Shown: one piece after another, positions 42,360-50,235 of the stretch
Numbering within the stretch: the first letter of the stretch is position 1
How the letters are laid out: every line of letters starts with the position of its first letter
Source: Gemmatimonadaceae bacterium
GTDB lineage: Bacteria > Gemmatimonadota > Gemmatimonadetes > Gemmatimonadales > Gemmatimonadaceae
Length of the DNA: 64,000 nucleotides
Direction: 5' to 3'
NCBI GenBank assembly: GCA_016720905.1
Contig: JADKJT010000002.1
Span: 124,001 to 188,000, forward strand
Translations under genes and position numbers: made by a program
Notes under the pieces: generated by a model
The model's database searches: none
What the model saw: only the letters and a program-made list of their open reading frames with translations
Told to the model about the DNA's origin: nothing

Positions 42360-43274
42360 ATGCCTGCTCACCATCACCACTCGCATGCACCGGCCAACTA
42401 CGGTCGGACCTTCGCCATTGGCGTATCACTCAATGTCGCGTTCGTGCTGGTGGAAGCCCTCATGGGCTGGCGCGTGCATTCGCTGGCGCTGGTCGCCGAT
42501 GCGGGACATAACCTCGGCGACGTGGGCGGCTTGCTGCTGGCGTGGGCCGGGCTTGCCGTCGGCACGCTGCGCTCAAACGAGCGGCGTACGTACGGTTGGC
42601 GACGGGCATCGATTCTTGCCAGTTTCGCCAATGCCGTGATCCTGTTGATGGTGATGGGCTCGTTGGCGCTGGCTGCCGTGCAGCGACTGCGCACGCCCGC
42701 GCCGATGGAAGGCGGTGTGGTCATGCTGGTGGCCGGTGTGGGCGTCTTGGTGAATGCCGTGACGGCCTGGTTGTTCATGGCGGGCAGTCGCTCCGATCTC
42801 AACCTGCGGGGGGCCTATCTGCACATGGCCGCCGACGCGCTGGTTTCGGTGGGTGTTGTGCTGGCCGGCGCACTTTATGTCTGGCGCGGATGGATGTGGA
42901 TCGATCCGGTCGTAACGTTTGCCATCGTGCTCGTGATTGTCGTTGGCACGTGGTCATTGTTCCGTCAATCACTCCATTTGTTGTTTGACGGCGTGCCGGA
43001 AACAATCGACCTGCGCGACGTGGATCGGTATCTGTGCTCGCTGCCCGGTGTCGAAAGTGTTCACGACTTGCATGTGTGGGCGACTGGCACCTCGAGTACG
43101 GCGCTCACGGCGCATCTGGTCATGCCGGCCGGATATCCAGGGTCCGCATTTATCGTGGCGGCCTCCAAGGCGCTCCATGATCAATTCGAAATCATCCACC
43201 CGACGCTGCAGATCGAAACCGAATTGCTGGATGACGATTGCTGCAAGCCGCTGACATCGCCGTCACCACACTGA
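42360..43274 (+). CDS. Cation diffusion facilitator (zinc/cadmium/cobalt exporter)
   Basis: A 304-aa CDF transporter. A His-rich N-terminus (MPAHHHHSHAP) precedes six helices. The metal site shows LVADAGHNLGDVGGLLLAW (HxxxD) in TM2 and LHMAADALVSVGVVLAG (HxxxD) in TM5. The cytoplasmic C-terminal domain has SLPGVESVHDLHVWATGT and ends with DDCC, which may bind metal. It exports divalent cations against protons at the inner membrane. It lies 51 bp after the OM barrel gene and converges with the aminotransferase gene of the arsenic locus. Confidence 0.93.
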   Translation: MPAHHHHSHAPANYGRTFAIGVSLNVAFVLVEALMGWRVHSLALVADAGHNLGDVGGLLLAWAGLAVGTLRSNERRTYGWRRASILASFANAVILLMVMGSLALAAVQRLRTPAPMEGGVVMLVAGVGVLVNAVTAWLFMAGSRSDLNLRGAYLHMAADALVSVGVVLAGALYVWRGWMWIDPVVTFAIVLVIVVGTWSLFRQSLHLLFDGVPETIDLRDVDRYLCSLPGVESVHDLHVWATGTSSTALTAHLVMPAGYPGSAFIVAASKALHDQFEIIHPTLQIETELLDDDCCKPLTSPSPH

Positions 43275-43308
43275 CATGTCACGGCGTCGCCACCGCGACG
43301 CGGTCCGT

Positions 43309-44811
43309 TCAGGTCAGCGCGGCCGCATACCATCCGGCCACCCTTGCACGCAGCGCCGCATCGCCATCACGGTGCCGATACTCGTTCGTGACGTTCGAGT
43401 ACGCATAGTCGGCCGCCCACGCGGCCCCATGTCGCATCACGGACTCGACGGCATCGAGCGCATGGTCGATATCGGCCATCGTGGTGCTTGGATGGAATGA
43501 GAGCCGCACCCAGCCCGGCTTCTCCGAGAGATCACCGCGGTCAATACGGTCGGTGATCGCTTTCGAGCGCGACGGATCCACGTGCAACAGGAAGTGGCCG
43601 TAGGTCCCGGCGCATGAGCATCCGCCACGTGCCTGCACGCCAAAGCGGTCGTTGAGCAGGCGCACCACGAGATTGTAGTGCAGTCCCTCGGTCCAGAACG
43701 ACAGCATCGCGAGGCGGTGTCGCACCGCAGGCGCGAGCACATGCACGCCGGGGATCGACTGCAACCGATCCATGGCGTACGGCACAATCTGCGCCTCTCG
43801 CCGTTGCATCGCCTCCACGGTCATCGCGTCCTTCAGGTCCACCGCGAGCGCCGCCTTGATGGCCTGCAGGAACCCCGGCGTGCCGGCATCCTCGCGCGCC
43901 TCGACATCGTCGAGAAAGGCATACTGTCCCCACGGATTCGTCCACGCCACCGTGCCGCCGCCCGCTTCATCCGGAACGGTGTTGTGGTACAGCGCCCGCG
44001 TGAAGACCATGACGCCCGAGGCACCCGGTCCACCCAGGAACTTGTGCGGTGAAAAGAGCACGGCGTCGAGCGCGGCCTCCGGATCACCAGCCGGATGCAT
44101 GTCGATCGTCACGTAGGGCGCGGAGGCCGCGAAATCGATGATCGAGATCCCGCCGGCCCGGCGCATGAGTCGCGCCATCTCGTAGTACGGCGTGAAGACC
44201 CCGGTCACATTCGAGCAGGCGCTGAAGGCACCAATCTTGACAGCCCGGTCCCGATACGTGTGCAACTGCGCTTCGAGGGCAGAAAGATCCACCGTGCCCG
44301 ACGCGTCGGGTGGTACCACCACCACGTCGGCGATGGTCTCGTACCACGACGTGTGATTGGAGTGATGCTCGAGATGCGTCACGAACACCACCGGCCGCTC
44401 GGCGGGCGGCAACGCGATGAAGTGACGTAATCCCTGCGGCGCCTTGAGTCCCAGAAGACGCTGCAGCTTGTTCACCACACCCGTCATCCCCGAGCCACTG
44501 GTGAGCACAAGGTCGTCGGGTCCGGCGTTGACATGCCGCTTGAGCCGCGCGTGCGCCTCATGATACGCAATGGTCATCGCCGAACCAGTCACCGACGACT
44601 CGCTGTGCGTGTTCCCCACGAACGGCCCGAAGTGCTCGCGCAGCGCCGATTCGATTGGCCGATACAGGCGGCCGCTGGCAGTCCAGTCGGCGTACACGAG
44701 TCGCTGCTCACCATAGGGCGTCAGAAAGGTGAGGTCGTCGCCGATCGTGTTGGCGCGGAACGGCGCGAAGTACTGCTCGAGATCTGGAATGGCGTTGGGC
44801 GCGTTCGACAT
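43309..44811 (-). CDS. Aminotransferase class V-fold PLP enzyme (cysteine desulfurase-like)
   Basis: A 500-aa fold-type I PLP enzyme. The Schiff-base Lys is in VLFSPHKFLGGPGASGV; LVYADWTASGRLYRPIE, GNTHSESSVTG and FVTHLEHHSNHTSWYE match class V enzymes. A cysteine-rich loop GVQARGGCSCAGTYG aligns with the catalytic-Cys region of cysteine desulfurases. The exact reaction (desulfurase, lyase or other) is not fixed by sequence. It is the last gene on the arsR strand, 15 bp after the metallophosphoesterase stop, suggesting co-transcription with the arsenic efflux genes. Confidence 0.85.
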   Translation of the reverse strand: MSNAPNAIPDLEQYFAPFRANTIGDDLTFLTPYGEQRLVYADWTASGRLYRPIESALREHFGPFVGNTHSESSVTGSAMTIAYHEAHARLKRHVNAGPDDLVLTSGSGMTGVVNKLQRLLGLKAPQGLRHFIALPPAERPVVFVTHLEHHSNHTSWYETIADVVVVPPDASGTVDLSALEAQLHTYRDRAVKIGAFSACSNVTGVFTPYYEMARLMRRAGGISIIDFAASAPYVTIDMHPAGDPEAALDAVLFSPHKFLGGPGASGVMVFTRALYHNTVPDEAGGGTVAWTNPWGQYAFLDDVEAREDAGTPGFLQAIKAALAVDLKDAMTVEAMQRREAQIVPYAMDRLQSIPGVHVLAPAVRHRLAMLSFWTEGLHYNLVVRLLNDRFGVQARGGCSCAGTYGHFLLHVDPSRSKAITDRIDRGDLSEKPGWVRLSFHPSTTMADIDHALDAVESVMRHGAAWAADYAYSNVTNEYRHRDGDAALRARVAGWYAAALT

Positions 44812-44826
44812 GGGCAGAATCTACGA

Positions 44827-45591
44827 CTATTCAGCGTTGCTGGGCGGCTTTCCACCGGTGCGCAGGAATTCGGCAAACTCCTCGGGAAGTCCTGCGGCAA
44901 TCACTCCTTGCGCAGTGGCCGCCACATCGTAGGGGACTCGTACGAACTCCACGCGTGGCGCCGCACCGCCCAGTTCAAGCCGCACGTAGCCGGCGCGCCA
45001 ATCGCCGTCCTTGGGGCGTCCCACGCTGCCGGTGTTGATGAAGTGGATCCCCTCCACCTCGCGGTGCCACGGCTTGTGCGTATGGCCACACGCCATCACG
45101 TCGCCGCGTGTGAGCCCCATACCGGCCGCCATCTTGAGACAGAAGTCGTCGGCGCGATCGGCGGTCCAGTAGACGGTATTGAGCGTTGGGGTGCCGTGTA
45201 CCAACACCAATCGGGGTCCGGCCGCATGTCCACCCAGGGGACGCACGTCGAGCGAGAATGGCAGGCTGCCAAGATACCGTTTGGTTTCGGGCGTTACGGT
45301 GCCGCGCGTGTACTCGTAGCTGAGGTGCGCGAGTTCTTCCTGACGCGGCGTCTCACTCCGGCAACCGCAGTGTTTGTAGTCCGTCGCAACAGTGGAGTCA
45401 TAGTTGCCAGCGATACCGTGTATGCCACGCACCTTCAGTCGCGCGACGACCTCATTGGGGTTACTGGAGTATCCCACCAGATCGCCCAGGTGATACGTCG
45501 CGTTGGTATCCCCGCGCGCATCAATGTCGGCCAGCACGGCATCCAGCGCCTGCAGATTCGCATGAATGTCGGAGATCAGCGCGTAGCGCAT
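44827..45591 (-). CDS. Metallophosphoesterase coupled to acr3
   Basis: A 254-aa calcineurin-like phosphoesterase of the YfcE/MJ0936 type. Metal-binding blocks are ALISDIHANLQAL (D, H), YHLGDLVGYSSNP (GD), IAGNYDSTV (GN, with Tyr in the usual His position), LVLVHGTP and ACGHTHKPW (GHTH). A KHCGCRSETP stretch adds two cysteines. Its ATG shares a base with the acr3 stop (TGATG), so translation is coupled. Phosphoesterases recur in arsenic islands, but their target is not settled; a phosphate or arsenate ester is one idea. Confidence 0.87.
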   Translation of the reverse strand: MRYALISDIHANLQALDAVLADIDARGDTNATYHLGDLVGYSSNPNEVVARLKVRGIHGIAGNYDSTVATDYKHCGCRSETPRQEELAHLSYEYTRGTVTPETKRYLGSLPFSLDVRPLGGHAAGPRLVLVHGTPTLNTVYWTADRADDFCLKMAAGMGLTRGDVMACGHTHKPWHREVEGIHFINTGSVGRPKDGDWRAGYVRLELGGAAPRVEFVRVPYDVAATAQGVIAAGLPEEFAEFLRTGGKPPSNAE

Positions 45592-46718
45592 CAGGCCGTC
45601 CTCCGCGGTCGGAGCGTTGCCGGCGACGGGAAGTAGCGTCGCCGTGCCCACAATGAGACGTACACCAGTCCTACCAGGGCGGGCACTTCAATGAGTGGCC
45701 CGATCACAGCCGCCAACGCCTCGCCCGACGCAATGCCAAAGGTCGCGACCGCCACGGCAATGGCCAGTTCAAAGTTGTTGCCCGCCGCCGTGAACGACAG
45801 CGATGCCGTGGTGTCGTAGTCGAATCCCAGCCGACGTGACAACCAGAAAGCCAGTCCGAACATCACGCCAAAGTACACCAGCATGGGCATCGCGATGCGC
45901 ACCACGTCCAGCGGCAGCGAGAGAATGCGATTCCCCTGCATGGCGAACATCAGCACGATGGTATATAGCAATCCGAACAGCGCGGTGGGACCGAACCTCG
46001 GCATGAACACGCCGTCGTACCACGCGGCGCCTTTCGACGCCACCAACGTCTTGCGCGTGAGATACCCCGCGACCAGCGGCACACCGAGGAAGATACCGAC
46101 ACTGCGCGCGATCTCGCCCATGGAGACATGCAGCGTGGCCGTATCGGCGCCAAACCAGCCGGGAATCACCGTCAGGAACAACCATCCGAGCACCGAATAC
46201 GTCAGAATCTGAAACACCGAGTTGAGCGCCACGAGCACTGCCGCCAGTTCGCCCGATCCGCAGGCCAGCGAGTTCCAGATCAGCACCATGGCAATGCATC
46301 GGGCAAGCCCGATGAGCACAAGCCCATTGCGATAGGCCGGCAGGTCGGGCAAGAATATCCACGCCAGTGCCAGCATCACGATGGGACCGATGACCCAGTT
46401 GAGCACCAGCGAGGTGCCCAGCAACCGGGTGTTGCCAATGTGCTGCCCGATGGTTTCGTATCGCACCTTGGCCAGCACCGGGTACATCATCCACAGCAAG
46501 CCAATCGCGATGGGTACCGACACGCCGGCCAGCTGTACGCGATCCAGCGCCGCGCCCAGGTCAGGATACACGCGACCCAGCAGCAGTCCGAGCGCCATCG
46601 CCGCGAAAATCCATACCGGCAGGAAGCGGTCGAGTGTCGAGAGGCGCTTGAGGATTGGTGCGTCGGAGTCATCAGTCATCACTGACTCTGGTCCCGGAGC
46701 GTGTACACGCGTCGTCAT
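45591..46718 (-). CDS. acr3: ACR3-family arsenite efflux transporter
   Basis: A 375-aa carrier with ten predicted helices. The conserved Cys of the family is in LIGLARCIAMVLIWNSLACG and the conserved Glu in AAGNNFELAIAVAVATFG; both are needed for arsenite export in known Acr3 proteins. The ATG at 46718 overlaps the arsR stop (TGATG); an ATG at 46679 is the alternative. It expels As(III), and perhaps Sb(III), across the inner membrane. It pairs with ArsA and ArsD encoded divergently, which could energise it. Confidence 0.94.
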   Translation of the reverse strand: MTTRVHAPGPESVMTDDSDAPILKRLSTLDRFLPVWIFAAMALGLLLGRVYPDLGAALDRVQLAGVSVPIAIGLLWMMYPVLAKVRYETIGQHIGNTRLLGTSLVLNWVIGPIVMLALAWIFLPDLPAYRNGLVLIGLARCIAMVLIWNSLACGSGELAAVLVALNSVFQILTYSVLGWLFLTVIPGWFGADTATLHVSMGEIARSVGIFLGVPLVAGYLTRKTLVASKGAAWYDGVFMPRFGPTALFGLLYTIVLMFAMQGNRILSLPLDVVRIAMPMLVYFGVMFGLAFWLSRRLGFDYDTTASLSFTAAGNNFELAIAVAVATFGIASGEALAAVIGPLIEVPALVGLVYVSLWARRRYFPSPATLRPRRTA

Positions 46719-47143
46719 CAGCACGGCTCCGTGAGGCGGTCGCGCACACGCAACACGGCCAGTGCACGTTCGGCATCCAGCGATGGAATGCCGGTAAAAC
46801 ACGAGCGTACGCAGTTAATGAGATTGCGGTGCACCGCGTTTCCCGGTTCGGCCAGCCGATAGTGCGCGTACTTCCATTCCCGCGTGGCCTCCACCAATCG
46901 CATGCGGCGCAGGTAGGCCAAGTGACGCGAGACGGCGGGCTGAGGCAGCTGGAGCATATCAACGAGGTCGCAGACACAGAGCTCGCCCGCTGCGAGCACG
47001 TTCAGCAAACGCAGCCTCGTCGGGTCGGCAAACCCCTTGAACAGCGCGTCCAGATCGTCCACCGCGCCGGGCGGCCCGTCCATCAGGTGATCATCAGCAG
47101 CAGTCGCGCAGGCGGTCATAAAATGGTGGTTTGAGTCTTTCAT
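46718..47143 (-). CDS. arsR: ArsR-family metalloregulator
   Basis: A 141-aa winged-helix repressor. DALFKGFADPTRLRLLNVLA starts the fold. GELCVCDLVDMLQLPQPAVS carries the ELCVCDL arsenite-sensing cysteines at the start of the recognition helix, followed by RHLAYLRRMRLVEATREWKY. Binding of As(III) releases it from DNA. ATG 47143 has AGGG five bases upstream; internal ATGs at residues 9 and 21 are less favoured. It likely controls both arms of the locus through the direct repeats at 47151-47181. Confidence 0.93.
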   Translation of the reverse strand: MKDSNHHFMTACATAADDHLMDGPPGAVDDLDALFKGFADPTRLRLLNVLAAGELCVCDLVDMLQLPQPAVSRHLAYLRRMRLVEATREWKYAHYRLAEPGNAVHRNLINCVRSCFTGIPSLDAERALAVLRVRDRLTEPC

Positions 47144-47150
47144 ATTTGCC

Positions 47151-47191
47151 CTAGGCACATATAATTTGTCTATGCACATATGATCTGTCAA
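47151..47191. promoter_or_regulatory. Divergent ars promoter with two 12-bp direct repeats
   Basis: CTAGGCACATAT (47151-47162) and CTATGCACATAT (47170-47181) differ at one position and are 19 bp apart, placing them on nearly the same DNA face. They lie in the 64-bp gap between arsR and arsD. For arsR (minus strand) a perfect -35 TTGACA is at 47191-47186 with AT-rich -10-like sequence over the first repeat. For arsD (plus strand) TATGAT at 47179-47184 can serve as -10. These are the best candidates for ArsR operators. Confidence 0.6.
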
Positions 47192-47207
47192 ACCGTGAGG
47201 AAATACC

Positions 47208-47660
47208 GTGACTCGCTCGCTCCCAGTCCAGTCGTCACTTTCAATCGCCATGCCGCCCGTTGCTTCCGTCGGCAAGCACACGTTGTCGGGCACGGTTGCC
47301 GTGTTCGATCCGGCTATGTGCTGTGCCACCGGCGTTTGCGGGCCCGGCGTGGATCCTGCTTTGCTCACAATAGCGCGTGATCTGCGTTGGCTGGAAGCGC
47401 AGGGCGTTAGGGTGCATCGCGCCGGGCTGGGTCAGGAGCCGCAGGCGTTCGTCGCCAACGCCAAGATCACCGGACTGATGCAGGCATTCGGCGACGGCGC
47501 ACTGCCGGCGGTGCTCGTGAATGACGACGTCCTGGTGTACGGTCGCTATGCTACGCGCGACGAACTGGTGAAGGGACTCTCGGCAACAGCGCTTGAACAT
47601 GCCAGCAACGCGAAAGCCGATGACAGCGGCGGCCGCGCACCAGGCACCGGATGTCGCTGA
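47208..47660 (+). CDS. arsD: Arsenite metallochaperone ArsD
   Basis: A 150-aa ArsD with a GTG start preceded by GAGG. After a ~28-residue N-terminal extension comes VAVFDPAMCCATGVCGPGVD, containing the Cys-Cys...Cys triad that carries As(III) to ArsA, then the thioredoxin-like body (LLTIARDLRWLEAQGVRVHR, QAFVANAKITGLM, LPAVLVNDDVLVYGRY). The vicinal cysteine pairs at the C-terminus of plasmid ArsD are missing; only one late Cys remains. It overlaps the arsA start by 10 bp. It acts in the cytoplasm, passing arsenite to the pump ATPase. Confidence 0.93.
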   Translation: MTRSLPVQSSLSIAMPPVASVGKHTLSGTVAVFDPAMCCATGVCGPGVDPALLTIARDLRWLEAQGVRVHRAGLGQEPQAFVANAKITGLMQAFGDGALPAVLVNDDVLVYGRYATRDELVKGLSATALEHASNAKADDSGGRAPGTGCR

Positions 47661-49498
47661 ACGACATGACCACGCGCCACCTGTTCTTCACCGGTAAGGG
47701 TGGCGTTGGCAAGACCACCGTGGCAAGCGCGACGGCACTGCAGTTGGCCGAATGCGGATACCGCACGCTCATCGTGAGCACCGATCCGGCATCGAACCTC
47801 GACGATGTCTTCGGAATGGCTGCCGGTACGACCCCCACGTCGGTGCCTGGTGTGTCGTTTCTCTGGATCATGAACATCGACCCGGAGGCCGCCGCGGCAG
47901 CATATCGTGAGCACATGGTACGTCCGTATCGTGGCGTGCTGCCCGATGCCGCGATCCGCAGCATGGAAGAACAACTCTCCGGTGCCTGCACGGTCGAGAT
48001 TGCCGCGTTCCACGAGTTTACGGCATCGCTCGCCGATGCGACGCTGACCGCGATGTTTGATCGAGTGGTGTTTGATACCGCGCCCACCGGACACACCTTG
48101 CGCTTGCTCAGCCTGCCCAGTGCATGGAGTGGGTTTCTCGACACGTCGAGCAGTGGCGCCAGCTGCCTTGGGCCGCTGGCCGGACTCGAGCAGCATCGGG
48201 CGCAGTACTCGGCCACGGTCGATGCCCTGGCCGATCCGAACGCGACCACCGTCGTACTGGTGACGCGCGCCGAGATGAGCGCCATGCGCGAGGCCGCCCG
48301 AGCCGGCGATGAACTCGCGGCACTTGGCATTTCGCGCCAGCGTCTGGTAGTGAACGGCGTCCTCACTGACGATCCGGGCGGTGATCCTGTCGCAGAGGCC
48401 TACGCAAGCCGACAGAGCGACGCACTGACCACGATGCCCTCGCGATTGGTGGCGTTGCCAACCATTCATGTGCCCCTCATCGCCAGCAACCTTACGGGAC
48501 TCGACGCCTTGCGAGTGTTCGCGGCCGCGATGATGGCGCCCCTGAGTCCAGCGTCTGCGCCCGCGAACGCAACGATGTTGACGTCAGGCCGTTCAACGTC
48601 AACGCCATCACCGGTGACGCATGCGCCTGCCGGTTCGACTGGCATCGACACGGACATTACTGCCAACTCGGCAATCGCAGGCTACGGCCAACTCCGCGAG
48701 CTTGTCGCGCAGATCGCCGCTGATGGCCACGGGGTGGTGATGACCATGGGGAAAGGTGGGGTGGGAAAAACCACCTTGGCCGCATCGCTGGCGCTGGCGC
48801 TGGCGCGCGCTGGCCGTCGCGTGCATTTGTCTACCACCGATCCCGCCGCCCATGTGGAGGCAGCCGTTGGTGCCGACGTGCCGACCGCCCTTATTGTAAG
48901 TCGAATCGATCCAGTGGTCGAAACGGCGCGATACAGCGCCGACGTGATCGGCGCCGCCGACATGGCCGCTGCCGCAGTTGGCGGATTGGATATCAATGAG
49001 CGCGCACTTCTGGAAGAAGACCTGCGGTCTCCATGCACCGAGGAGATTGCGGTGTTTCGCGCGTTCGCACGAACCGTGGCCGAGGCCGGAGATGCGTTCG
49101 TCGTGCTGGACACCGCACCCACTGGACACACGTTGTTGCTGCTGGACGCCGCCGAGAGCTATCACCGTGAAGTCGCGCGCACCGCGGGATCTCACGTGCC
49201 GGAGGAAGTGCGCGCGTTGCTGCCGCGACTGCGTGATGCGCGCTACACGAAGATGTTGCTGGTGACCCTCGCCGAGTCCACACCGGTGCAGGAGGCGTCA
49301 CGTTTGCAGGATGACTTGCGACGCGCTGGGATTGAGCCGTATGGCTGGGTGGTGAACGCCAGCCTGGCCGCCAGCGGCACGCAGCATCCGCTGCTGGCGG
49401 CGCGTGCGCAGTTGGAGCTGCCGCACCTCGCGCGGGTGCGCGACGAGCTGGCCGCGCGCGCGTGGATTACTCCGTGGACAGCAACACCGGAGCGCTAA
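47651..49498 (+). CDS. arsA: Arsenical pump-driving ATPase ArsA
   Basis: A 615-aa protein with two homologous ATPase halves. Each has a P-loop (FTGKGGVGKTT near residue 13; MGKGGVGKTT near 366) and a signal-transduction loop (DTAPTGHTLRLLSLP; DTAPTGHTLLLLD). The three metalloid-binding cysteines known from E. coli ArsA are conserved in context: LSGACTVEIAAF, SGASCLGPLAGLEQ and LRSPCTEEIAVF. A Ser/Thr/Pro-rich linker (~300-345) joins the halves. It energises arsenite efflux, here presumably through Acr3 since no arsB is present. Translation is coupled to arsD. Confidence 0.95.
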   Translation: MSLNDMTTRHLFFTGKGGVGKTTVASATALQLAECGYRTLIVSTDPASNLDDVFGMAAGTTPTSVPGVSFLWIMNIDPEAAAAAYREHMVRPYRGVLPDAAIRSMEEQLSGACTVEIAAFHEFTASLADATLTAMFDRVVFDTAPTGHTLRLLSLPSAWSGFLDTSSSGASCLGPLAGLEQHRAQYSATVDALADPNATTVVLVTRAEMSAMREAARAGDELAALGISRQRLVVNGVLTDDPGGDPVAEAYASRQSDALTTMPSRLVALPTIHVPLIASNLTGLDALRVFAAAMMAPLSPASAPANATMLTSGRSTSTPSPVTHAPAGSTGIDTDITANSAIAGYGQLRELVAQIAADGHGVVMTMGKGGVGKTTLAASLALALARAGRRVHLSTTDPAAHVEAAVGADVPTALIVSRIDPVVETARYSADVIGAADMAAAAVGGLDINERALLEEDLRSPCTEEIAVFRAFARTVAEAGDAFVVLDTAPTGHTLLLLDAAESYHREVARTAGSHVPEEVRALLPRLRDARYTKMLLVTLAESTPVQEASRLQDDLRRAGIEPYGWVVNASLAASGTQHPLLAARAQLELPHLARVRDELAARAWITPWTATPER

Positions 49499-49730
49499 CG
49501 CGCCCACAACAGGCCGACGTTCCGTCCTGCATGGACGGGCACGGCACCGTGCCATACGAGCAATACACGCAGCAGTGACCGGCCAGTGGCCGCAGGAGCG
49601 TATGGCAACCTGTGCATTCATGAAAGAATGCACAGGCGTCCGTAGGCATCTCAAGGTCTTCAGCAAATCCGCACGCCGGGCAACGCAGCGTACTGCGGAG
49701 TACCACGGCGATGTCTGTCACTCGACGCAC
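49467..49730 (-). CDS. GDCCVxC-type small cysteine-rich protein
   Basis: An 87-aa protein, GTG start. LRCPACGFAEDLEMPTDACA, then FHECTGCHTLLRPLAGHCCV and YCSYGTVPCPSMQ, match the GDCCVxC (seleno)protein family, with His replacing Asp in the signature (GHCCVYC) and Cys at the position that can be selenocysteine. About ten cysteines suggest metal or metalloid binding. The 3' end overlaps arsA by 32 bp in convergent orientation. Such proteins are frequent in metal-resistance islands. The ~20 residues after PCPSMQ exceed the usual family end. Confidence 0.72.
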   Translation of the reverse strand: MRRVTDIAVVLRSTLRCPACGFAEDLEMPTDACAFFHECTGCHTLLRPLAGHCCVYCSYGTVPCPSMQDGTSACCGRVSAPVLLSTE

Positions 49731-49851
49731 CGTGCGATTTGCCCTCGTCGCGTTGCTGATCTGCAGGTCGAACCCGTCGGCATCCCCAGTGGTGACACCA
49801 GCATCGCCACGCTGATCAACCGCAGAACTCGTTCGCGCACGGGCCGTCTCG

Positions 49852-50154
49852 TTACTTGAAAATGTTCAGCAGCGAGCCGACAAATCCGGTGTGTTCCGCA
49901 TTGCCGGCCGCGAGAATCTCGAGTTCACCCTTGTCCAACCAGATACCATCGCACTGCGGGCACTGATCGATGGTGACATGATTGGTGACTTTGGCCACCA
50001 GCGTGGCACCATCGCGTGGGCACTTGTTGCGTTCGGCGGCTACACGCTCCGCACGCTCCGCGTCGGCCTTCTGTCGCAGCGCCTTGCGGAGTTCCGCGTC
50101 GACGCGCGCGAAATATTCTTCCTCGTTCTTGCTGGGCTTTGACTCGATCGCCAT
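49852..50154 (-). CDS. zf-TFIIB domain-containing protein
   Basis: A 100-aa cytoplasmic protein. A charged helical N-terminus (KNEEEYFARVDAELRKALRQ) precedes a zinc ribbon: CPRDGATLV, then VTIDQCPQCDGIWLDKGELE. The spacing C-x2-(R)D...C-x2-C-x3-W-L-D is typical of bacterial zf-TFIIB proteins of unknown role. The C-terminal GFVGSLLNIFK is a short amphipathic tail. A separate transcription unit between the arsenic locus and the LVIVD gene. Confidence 0.85.
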   Translation of the reverse strand: MAIESKPSKNEEEYFARVDAELRKALRQKADAERAERVAAERNKCPRDGATLVAKVTNHVTIDQCPQCDGIWLDKGELEILAAGNAEHTGFVGSLLNIFK

Positions 50155-50235
50155 CGGTACAGTGGGTTGGGGGAGATGGGAGCGCCGGCGACGGAGGGCA
50201 CCGTAGGCGCGCTCCGTCGCCGGCGTTCAGCCACA

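Noticed and set aside
49538..49553. GGCACGG-CA-CCGTGCC hairpin after arsA
   Set aside because: It falls inside the GDCCVxC-type gene on the other strand and has no following T-run, so I did not list it as an arsA terminator.
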